Positions 55,032-64,000 of a stretch of 64,000 nucleotides of DNA are shown here, in pieces. Source of the stretch: Urophycis tenuis (taxonomy: Eukaryota; Chordata; Actinopteri; Gadiformes; Phycidae); NCBI GenBank assembly GCA_036785325.1, contig JAXIVH010000013.1, positions 6,473,185 to 6,537,184 on the forward strand. The letters are read 5' to 3'. Numbering within the stretch: position 1 is the first letter of the stretch; each line of letters opens with the position of its first letter. The translations under genes were made by a program, and so were the position numbers. Under the pieces are notes generated by a model that did no database searches, was not told where the DNA came from, and saw nothing but the letters and a program-made list of their open reading frames with translations.

Positions 55032-57716
55032 CGTGTTCAAACACAACAGTAACGTCATTCTGCCGGTTCAGCAGACACGGCGTTGTGTTGCCGCGTTGCA
55101 TGTGAACACTAGCTGGTCACAGCTGGACGTCTCGGTGCGAAAGTGTCTATCATCGCAGAAGCATTTCCCCTTTTGATTCTGGCGGATGCCTGCCGCCGTG
55201 TATTATTCATCAGCAGAAAAACACTCCGGGGCCCGGTCAGTCCAGGACGTCTGTTGCTGTTGTTTCCGTCAGCCCGCAAACAGAGCCCCAAAGTGTCTGG
55301 CGTGGAGGAACGCGGCGGCGGCGTTGTTGTTGTCTGGGGGTGAAACCTGTGGAGTCGAGGGGCCGCGGAGACCCGGCGAAAGAACAGCGCGTTCATCGCA
55401 GCCGGGGCTGCGTCAGCCTGGCGCGCGCGCGTGTCGAGGGAAACCGAGAGAAATGCAATACTTGGATGCATCTTCCATTTAATTAGGCGAGATTAATTAA
55501 AGCGCCGTCTCACTCGTCCTCGGGGCGTGGGTAGCTCATGTAAGCACCGCGTTCCCCGTCCCGAATATTATTATTACGTAAAAATAACAAACAACTCTGC
55601 TCCTGCCCTGGCCGTCCTCCTGGCCCCGGAGACGGGGGACCTAGTTGGACGCGGTCCGCCTCTTCCTAGAGCCCTGATGATCTCGTTGGTGTTCTGGACA
55701 GCGTTCCAGTTTTTTAGACCGCCTCGGGCCGCTTTGGGCTGCTTTCAGTTGGCTCTGGCCGACGGTCGGCCTGAAGACAAGAACAATCGAAGCAGATTTA
55801 TCTTCATTTAAACAAAGTATGTGCGGTTTAGAGCTAAAGATCAGCTTAATCTCGTCTAAGAATCTTTCTTTGTTTGAATATATATATTTTTTTATATATG
55901 ACATTCTGATGATAATAAGACAGGGGTCTGATAACAATCTTATTTGTCGCGTGAGCCTGTAGCTGGAGACCGAGCCGAGGGAACAGGATACACCCAAACT
56001 ATGATACTGGGTTTTGGATACACAGCAGGTGGTAGGGGCGGGGCTGTGTGGTGTTTGTGTGTGTGTGTGTGTGTGCGTGTGCGTGTTCGTGCACGCAAGC
56101 TCACGTTCCACCTGCCCTGGATCAGGCGTGCTATCAGGTGTGCTACCAGGTGCGAAGGCGGGGCCTGCGCATCCTGTCACCCCGGGGTCTGTCAAGCGGG
56201 CTCCACTGTGGCGGCCTTCAGATGAGTGTCGGGACAATAGAGAGACCAGAGGGAGGCCTGGCTCCCCCCGCCCCCTCCTCTCCCCCCTCCACCATGCAGG
56301 TCCCTCTATTGTCTGGACAGTCCTGGGTGAGACAGCACGGGTGCGAGCAGCCAGCCAGAACAAGTGGCCCAGGCTGTGAGGCACTGGGGCCTGTGGTTTG
56401 GTTTAATTCACCGCACAGTTTGAGCGAGCTTTTGCCCTTTTTTTTTTCTTTTCTTTTTTTTTTTTTCCTCCAACCTTTCCACCGCTCTGTTTATGTCCCC
56501 TTGCTGTGTGTTTTATTAACTCAAGCTTGACCTCAACCTTGTTTCCGGAGGGGCTAAAATTAGGACACCCAGACATTCTGTAATTTTTTTTTGTAATGCG
56601 TGACAATTAAGAGTGGAAGAACTAATCCCCTGATGTCAACACACACATGCACAAGGACCTCATGGGGGGGGGGGGGGGGGGGCATGCCGGTCCGCTCCGG
56701 TTCACCAGGTATTGTAGTTCCATACAGTCCATTACCTGTCAACTATGGCACTTTTCAGTAGACTATGGCCAGTCAGTACATGCTCTTTAAAAAAAACAAA
56801 AACAACCTGTACTATTGTACTTCGTATTGCATTTTTAATGAACCACTTTTTTTCATTTTCATATATACTGTAAGGAGGGAACAGCTGTTTGTAGGAATGC
56901 TCTCCCATGTTGCTGAGTTACGGGTGAATGTGTTCAAAGGGAGAGTTTTTAGCGTATGGTAGATTTGTTGATTTTGGAAGTCTTGCATAGACTTGTATGC
57001 AAACAATGCTATCTGTAGATTTGATTTTATTCCCTCAGGCGTATTCCCAAAATGCATTTGTTTCCTTGTCCCGACGGGTGACAAACTATTTTAAAAATGA
57101 CTCTTTTGAGACACATTTCTGAACAAATGCTTTTTTGACTGATTCTTGTTATTATTTAAATTTATCCTTGACTTTTCATTTTAGTGCTCTTTGTTTTCCC
57201 CATCAATGTAGAGGTCAGAGTCTTTCCCGTAGTGAAACTACTATGAATGTGAATTAATGGAAAATAAATGCAAATGCAATGCAACTTCCCCAGAGTGTCT
57301 TGTGTTCCCTTCCTTTGTACTCCCGTGGTTGAATCTCTCCACCAGCAACAATAATCATTACGGCGGTGAATTGCTGCTTACTGCGCGTTTCTCGACCATT
57401 GCGAGATTCAACCCGTTGTTGTGCGGAGGCAATTAAATCACGCCTTATTTCCTATGAGAAATCTTGTGTGATTGTCTTACGGGGCTGAAGCTGTAGGCTG
57501 AGAACAGTGCGGGGCTGTGTCCTGGCGGAGGCTCCATTGCTCTCCCGTTGTGTTGCGCTGGTGAGGGAGAGTGCCCTGTGAACAGACTCCTGGAGCTGTG
57601 GGAACACATCCAGCTTTCTACTGCTATTCCTGTCTCACTTCCTCCCCTGGCCTCCTGTCTGCCTCACTGGCTCTGGGTGACTGCACTCGCTGCAGCACTG
57701 CAGACATGCACATTCA

Positions 57717-57755
<39 letters not shown>

Positions 57756-57859
57756 TCACTCCTACACGTGCACACACACGTTCATTTACTCTCACACATA
57801 CATACATTTGCACTGAACTCATATCCTATATCCATCCCGCACACACACATTTACTCCTG

Positions 57860-57900
<41 letters not shown>

Positions 57901-58630
57901 AAAGACGCACACACACAGACACACACCCTGCCAGTCCTGTCCCAATGCATTTCATTCATTGGAAGCCAAGTTTGAGCCATCAAAGGACAGCACTCACATT
58001 CTGAAATGAACTGCCTCTATGCTCTATGAACAGTTTTTTTAAGACAAGACAAAGGAAGGAAGGAAGGACATGAAGAATGAGCAGACAGCCATTGAACTGA
58101 AGTGATCTCACATAATTAAGCCCCAAACCGAAGCAGCTGATGGACAGACAGACAGACCCAGTGATAGCCACACATAAACAGACAGACAGATATCAAAGGG
58201 AAATACATAGTCTTTGTTTAGCTTAGTTAGTCACTGACAATGAGAGTGAATGGTTGAGAGTAAAATCAGGGATTATCTGCACAGAATGACTCACACACTA
58301 CCTGCTCCTCCAGCACTCATACAAGGTTCCTGACGCAGATTCAGAGACAACTCTGACCCCTGGTGTCCGACTTCCATACAACCTTATAAACAATATCATC
58401 ACACATTTTGATACTTGGTTTGATTATTTGTCTTTTTTTTATTTTTTCCTGCAATACAATGGCAAACCTCAACCCCGATTTCAACACCAGATGAGTCTAA
58501 ATGAATTTGACTCAACAAAAAGAGGGCTCACTGAACAGCAGAGAGCCTGTGCAGTGGGGTCTGCAGTGCATGGGGTAGGAGGGTGTATTATTGACCAGTG
58601 GTGTACTGGTGAGCGGGTGCTCCACGCGGT
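52963..58630. other. Convergent intergenic region, tmem86a to igsf22
   Basis: The first part must be tmem86a 3' UTR. The best plus-strand AATAAA is at 57,263-57,268, followed by a TGTCTTGTGTT stretch, which would imply a 4.3-kb UTR. The region includes a GC-rich segment at about 55,180-55,450, (CA)n or (TG)n tracts at about 53,331, 54,280-54,314, 55,002-55,029, 56,057-56,090, 57,723-57,753 and 57,863-57,895, and a poly-G run at about 56,665-56,682. No spliced gene, RNA gene or conserved ORF is supported. Confidence 0.5.
57263..57268 (+). promoter_or_regulatory. Candidate polyadenylation signal of tmem86a
   Basis: A canonical AATAAA is followed about 35 bp later by a GT-rich stretch. It is the best such signal between the tmem86a stop and igsf22. 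It remains a candidate because the UTR would be 4.3 kb. Confidence 0.35.
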
Positions 58631-58796
58631 TCACAAGATGTACTTTTCTTTGTTTCTACGGTCATTCAGGCTCTCCAGCAGACCTCTGTCGTCTTTATCT
58701 GTAGCGGAGAACAAAAGAAAGAGTTACCGCCTGCCTGCTTTGTCACTGTCACTCCATCTGTCCAGCTCCAGTCCATCTTTCTGACATTCTCCCTCC

Positions 58797-58845
<49 letters not shown>

Positions 58846-58865
58846 CTCTCTCCCTCCCTCTCCCT

Positions 58866-58914
<49 letters not shown>

Positions 58915-58964
58915 CCTCCCTCTCCCTCCCCCCCCTCTCTCTCTCTCTCCCTCCCTCTCTTCCC

Positions 58965-59040
<76 letters not shown>

Positions 59041-59708
59041 ACCATATGCCCTCCCACTTCTGCCTCACCCTCCCACCCTGCTCACCGTACACCAGCAGCT
59101 GGCAGGAGGACTGGGCGCTCCCCAGTGGGTTGTCCAGCACCAGGGTGTACTCTCCGCTGTCCTGACCCCCGCAGCCGGGGATCCCCAGGGTGCACACGCC
59201 GTCCGCCGTGCTCTGCCAGAACCGCGGCCCGATGGCGATCCTCACGCCTCCCTTGTACCAGCGCGCCTGCCGCAAGGCATTATGGGAGAGAGACGTGAGG
59301 AGAAGGAGGGAGAGAGAAAGAAAGAGGGGGGAAGATAGATGGAACAAATTGCCTTTCATGGCAGTACTCATACAAGTGAAGTGAAAGCCAGAGAGGATGT
59401 CGGACTGTGTGTGTCTGTGTGACTGTAACGTGAGGCATGGCTTTGAGGCCGTTTGCAGCACTGTGAAAGATGACTCCCGTGAGTCCCGGTCCCACCTGTG
59501 GAGTGGGCGTGCCCTGGATGGCACAGCTCATGGTGCAGTCATGAGCACGGCACGCAGCGTGGTCCTTCAGGGGCACCAGGAAGGTGGGCGGGGCCTGGCG
59601 AGGGGGCGGGGCCTGCTCCCTGGTCAACACACTGCTGATGCCGCTGTACTCTGGGACATGAAGGGGTGCGCAGACACACACGCATGCACGCATGCACGCA
59701 CACACACG

Positions 59709-59758
<50 letters not shown>

Positions 59759-61091
59759 TGCACACACGCTGTGTATTAGGGACAAGTTCTAGAATCCTAA
59801 TCCTAGATCCTAAAGTAACCATCAGGATGAATAGCCTGGTCCACATCCACCTGTCTCCCTGGCAACCAGCAGCGGGTCCGCGGAGTCCAGGGGGTCGCTG
59901 GCTCCCACAGAGTTCTGAGCCACCACCCGGAAGTAGTACCTCCTGCCGGGCAGCAGGCCGGTGACCGTGAAGCTCCTGTTGAAGACGCGCTCGGCCACCG
60001 TGAACCAGCAGGGGGTGCTGGCGTCCCGCTTCAGGATGACGTAGTGGGCTCCCTCGTCGGCCAGGTCGGGGGTGTGGTCCCACCGCAGGGTGACGGTGCC
60101 CTCCACCTCCACCGCCAGACGGAGGTTTGCAGGAGGGCGTGGGAAATCTGGGAAGAACATACAGACTGCACGTTGAAAAGCGCGGGGGGCGTTACCCCCC
60201 CCCCCCCCCGGGGGGTAACGCTTTGCTTTCATCCAAGGTGACTTACAGTGGTTTAGATGCATTGATGCTAGAGGAGGTCGTTTGGTTTAGAAGCATTTTA
60301 TTGTAATATCTGTTGAAATTCGGGTGTTTTTTTGTTTTTTTTGCAGGAGTGGGTTGGATAGAAGATCTGGAGGGAGGGGTGGGATTTTTTTCAGCTGAAT
60401 ACTTTTTAAAACCTAGCTTACTCAGGCTGGATTCCCCAAGTCGCTCACCGTAGCCTTAAGGAGCAGGCAGGGGTTAGTGGGTCTTAGGCTGCAGACATTG
60501 AGGGACTAACCCAGGACCTTCTGGCTGACAGGCGAACACACCCTGGCCTTCTTGTGTTTTGAAAGCCGGGCTTCTACTACTTGTTTTCAGGAAAAACTGA
60601 TATCGATATTGATTGGACCACAGATGTCATTTCTGAGTTGATCCGTCAGACAGGGTTTTCATTTCTGAGTTGATTCGTTTAGACTGTGTTTCTCTTCACG
60701 ACCCGCGCGTGAATCAAAGTCCTCTTACAGCCCCAGCCCAGCCCCTCACCGGTGACCCGGACCGTGACGTCACAGTGGGCCTCTCCGTGCTCGTTCTGCA
60801 GGAGGGCTCGGTAGGTGGCGGAGTCGGACCGCTGGGCCGCGGGGATGAGGAACTGGGAGTGGGTCTTGCCGTTGGTGACCAGCTCCTTGCCGTCGCTGGG
60901 GACGCCATCTTTGAGCCAGGTGACCCCGGGCGGAGGGGACCCCTGGAGCGAGATTGGACGGCGCTTTGTTAGCAAGCGGATGATGGAGAATCGAGACCTG
61001 AGCCCTGTAGTGGTGAGAGCTCCTCCTTCTGTGGTGCCTTTCGAACATGGCACCCAAAAGGATTTTGTGTGTGTGTGTGTGTGTTTGTGTT

Positions 61092-61124
<33 letters not shown>

Positions 61125-61191
61125 TTGTTTGTGTGTGTGTGTGTGTGTGTGTTTTGTGTTTGTGTGTGTGTGTGTATATGTGTGTATGTGT

Positions 61192-61249
<58 letters not shown>

Positions 61250-63867
61250 AGGAGGGGGGTGGGTCTTACTGTGAAACTGAGGTGGAGGCAAAGGGCCGTC
61301 CCGGCGCGGACCACCATCTGGCCCTTCAGGTTCCCCTGGGGGTCGAAGCGGGGAGCCACTGCCCCCCACCACGCACAGGGAGAGCGTGTTCATCAAGATC
61401 AAAACGGTTGTGCTCATTAAGGATGCTGAGTTAGTTAAGTTGCTAATTGTTACGGGACAGCGCTGAGGGCTGTTGTTATTCTGTCCCACTCCTGGGTCAT
61501 CCTACTGAACTAGTCTGGACACTACTCTGTATTCCTCTCGCCACACTGAACTGATCCGGATTGAAACTGAACGAGACAACGCCATCCCGTTCCAGTGAAC
61601 ACCAGGAAGCTAAAAATCATGAAGGGACAAAAACAGTAATCAAACCACCGGGTCTGTCTGTCTGGCCTCACTAAAACATCCGTTACCAACATAAGAGGTC
61701 AAAATGACTTGCACCTATTCTGCACAAGAGCATTTATTGTGCGCGCCTCCCACACGCAATCAATCCCAGCAGCACTGGGATCTTGGCGATAAGAGGACTT
61801 GTATGGCGATGCACTGTGTTCTGTTGTCCACAGACTGCGTACTGACCGACGCACATCGGCTCCTGAAGACAGAAGCGCAACACTGCTCAACATTGTTTCC
61901 CCGTGTTTTCCGGTGCGCACAAATTCAAATCAGTTTGGCACAGATGATATCGGTAACGGACGGTTTAGCGAAGCTCGCCTCCCGATCGCCCCTTCCAGCG
62001 CCCTGTTCCGAAATCCATACTTACCATACTTACTATACTACTTACTATACTTGAGTACGTAGGGTGTTCCGATTACGAACGTGGCGGTGTACACTTTCCG
62101 TACTCAACGGCAGCCATCTTAGCTACATAGCGGAAGAGGCGGAGCCAGGCTGAGCCGCGCTCAGTTCGAAAAATAAAACACGATAAAACACCAGCGTAAT
62201 GGATTCACGTGTGTTTGGCGGGTGACGCGGTCGCGCAGCAGATAGTAATTTGCGGTGCGCACCACAGTAGTGGAGTATTGGATTTGGAACAACACTAACA
62301 TCTGAAAATCTGCGCGCTTAGTGAGTGTGGATAGTGTACTGCGTTTAAGTGTACTCATGGAAGTATGAATATCGGAACACGGCTTCGGGGTTGTCACCGC
62401 ACCTGGCGGCGGCTCGGCCAACGCGCCGCCCTCCAGCTCCACGGGCTCCCCGGCTCCGCCCTCGTTGACGCCACAGACCCGGAAGAAGTAGCGGCGCCGC
62501 TCCCGGAGGCCCGACACGACGAAGGAGGTGGCGGCGATGGGGAGCGCGGACGCCTTGGTCCATTCGCCGGCGTCCTCCGACCGCTGCTCCAGAATGTAGC
62601 CCGACGGGGGGTCCCCGTCCTCCGCGGCCCGCCAGCGCAGGGAGACGGCGCCGCTGGAGGAGTCGAACACGGAGAAGTCCGTCACCGCACCGGGGGCGCC
62701 TAGCGGGGGGGGGGGGGGTCGTGGATGGAAAACAATATATAAACTATAATAAAAAAAAACTTTTTGTTGGACCGGAGATGGCCATAAGGTTGATATCTTC
62801 ACATTTCAAAAAAAAAAATCTGCATGCGATCCCGTGTTTATTTGAAGTGCATACTGTGTTGGTTGAACAGTGCACATTGTTGAAATGTTAATGTTAATGT
62901 TGAGCAGAAGGTTGTAAAGGCTGGTGTTTAGAACCAAGGTGTAGGCCCATCGGAGGGATGTGGAGCCTCTAAACCCACGCAATGAATTCAATTCATGAGA
63001 TTAACATAAATAACAGTCCACGCTTTGAATAGACAAACTACTAGCGAGCATACCTTATGTTTTGAGGGAAAGTTTATAACTTCATAAATAAATTCATAAA
63101 TTCATAAGGAAGGAGGAATATTTTTTTTACCCATCTCATTAAGGGAGCGTGGTGTAGACCTCGGCACCTCTTTGAGATGAAGGTCTACAAGCCATCTCCA
63201 CCTCTGTTACTCACGGATGGGGTCTTTAGCCAGGACCAGAGCGGAGGCGGAGCTGGGGCTCCCGGCGCCAGCCCGGTTCACGCTGGTCACCCTGAACTCG
63301 TACTCCACACCGCTCACCAGACCCTCCACCGCGCAGCTGCCGTCTGGCAAACATCAAGCATCGGCCGCCGCAGAACAGGAAGAGTTGTAAACCGTAGAAT
63401 TGCCAACCGCCAGGTCCATTTGAAAACTGTACCAAAGTTTATCCTGTACTGTGATCCCCTTGATACTGTGCAATAGCATTTCCCACATTTTGTTGCATAT
63501 TATTACTTTTTAGTCTTCTATTTACTTTACTCACTGTACTATTATGCATTCTCCATATCCTCTGGTATTGATGCTATTCTTCATCATGTACTCTTTGTCA
63601 GAACCAATGTATAATCCATGAGACTAACGTGTCGTAGCCTCTCATCATCTAGACGTCCTGCCACCCGTGTGGGTCCCTGAGCGGTGACCGTACCTGTGAT
63701 GAGGTCCTTGTTGACCTGCGCCCACATGCTGCTGCCCTTCCTGCGCTTCTCCAGGGTGTACCCCAGCAGGGGGGCTCCCCCGTCCTGGGCCGGCGGGGTC
63801 CAGCTGACCGTCATGCTGTCTCTGGTGACCCGCGACACCTGGGGCTGGGAGGACGGGCCGGGGGGCT
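58631..63867 (-). CDS. igsf22: Immunoglobulin superfamily member 22, C-terminal part
   Basis: Partial: the 5' exons lie beyond the right edge. Exons on the minus strand: 63694-63867, 63215-63343, 62403-62699, 61270-61358, 60750-60942, 59851-60147, 59496-59650, 59086-59266 and 58631-58698 (stop). All have GT/AG borders and consistent phases, for about 527 codons. Domains in order: FN3 (WTPPAQDGGAPLLGY...YEFRVTSVNRAG), FN3 (LRWRAAEDGDPPSGY...YFFRVCGVNEGG), Ig (APRFDPQ...VTWLKDG...ATYRALLQNEHG), FN3 (LRWDHTPDL...YYFRVVAQNSVG), Ig (PPTFLVPLKDH...ARWYKGG...SGEYTLVLDNPLG), and a tail ending NKEKYIL. This is the C6-C10 layout of myosin-binding protein C. The neighbour tmem86a favours IGSF22 over a MYBPC gene. 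A sarcomere-associated role is inferred from the family. Confidence 0.87.
58798..59037. repeat. (CT)n tract with C runs in the last igsf22 intron
   Basis: About 240 bp of almost pure CT repeat on the plus strand is interrupted by CCCTCCCT and poly-C runs. On the gene's strand it is (GA)n/(AG)n. It begins about 50 bp inside the final intron, downstream of the donor at 59,085. Confidence 0.95.
59696..59768. repeat. (CA)n microsatellite in an igsf22 intron
   Basis: A CA repeat with GCACGC interruptions at its left side lies just upstream of igsf22's penultimate Ig exon on the minus strand. Confidence 0.93.
60189..60221. repeat. Perfect hairpin around a C run
   Basis: GCGTTACCCCCC and GGGGGGTAACGC are 12-bp perfect inverted arms around nine further Cs. 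It lies in an igsf22 intron, next to exon 60,147. Confidence 0.88.
61065..61247. repeat. Compound (TG)n/(TGTT)n tract in an igsf22 intron
   Basis: About 180 bp of GT-rich repeat with TGTTTG and TATGTG interruptions fills most of the intron between the two Ig-domain exons at 61,270 and 60,942. Confidence 0.94.
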
Positions 63868-64000
63868 CTGGTGGGACGGGTGAGGTGATGTTTAATGTCC
63901 CCACGGGGCAGCTTGTTTCAGAACTGTGGTCACACTAGTAACTCCCAAGCCCTCTAACGTGACGGACAACAGCATCTCAAAAATATCACAGACATTGATG

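Noticed and set aside
55143..55482. CpG-rich segment as promoter of a hidden gene
   Set aside because: It is GC-rich and has short open frames, but no exon with family similarity follows on either strand. I cannot support a gene.
58724..59524. A 266-codon minus-strand frame with long Glu-Arg repeats
   Set aside because: It reads through the (CT)n tract and the intron beyond the donor at 59,085. Only 59,086-59,266 is an exon.

Overview
The window is nuclear DNA from a bony fish, almost certainly a teleost. Five intron-containing vertebrate genes can be assembled exon by exon. Four of them (uevld, spty2d1, tmem86a, igsf22) recall the gene order of human 11p15.1. The gaps and introns hold tRNA-derived SINEs ending in the common fish tail, hAT and TTAA-type MITEs, and many (CA)n and (CT)n tracts. 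No prokaryotic, viral or CRISPR sequence was seen.

Layout. (1) 3,666-15,155, plus strand: a USP6NL/RN-tre-like TBC Rab-GAP in 13 coding exons, predicted 829 aa. (2) 17,593-23,885, minus strand: uevld, 12 coding exons, 468 aa, a UEV domain fused to a lactate-dehydrogenase-like domain. (3) 24.1-41.3 kb: a repeat-rich island between uevld and spty2d1. It holds two copies of a composite THAP-domain transposon, with nested insertions in the second. It also holds a spliced minus-strand gene of unknown function that is cut off at its 3' end by the first THAP copy, about 4.6 kb of polypyrimidine satellite, a decayed element with a CXC and nuclease-like ORF, tRNA-Gly(GCC), tRNA-Asp(GTC) and a tRNA-Gly relic. 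(4) 42,385-45,884, minus strand: spty2d1, 6 coding exons, 730 aa. (5) 47,351-52,962, plus strand: tmem86a, 3 coding exons, 240 aa. (6) 58,631-63,867, minus strand: the 3' part of igsf22, running off the right edge, with domain order FN3-FN3-Ig-FN3-Ig as at the C-terminus of myosin-binding protein C.

The five genes do not form one pathway; their order is inherited synteny. The Rab-GAP acts in endocytic traffic, UEVLD is a predicted ubiquitin-binding, enzymatically dead fusion, SPTY2D1 is a histone chaperone, TMEM86A is a lysoplasmalogenase-family membrane protein, and IGSF22 is a sarcomeric-type Ig/FN3 protein.

I found no convincing new biological system. The most unusual observations are: an exon-intron boundary copied into an intronic minisatellite with decoy splice donors; two splice acceptors sitting directly on long (TG)n tracts; nested transposons dated by paralogous empty sites; a polypyrimidine satellite with a punctuating spacer; and a candidate DNA transposon bounded by inverted copies of a 174-bp repeat.
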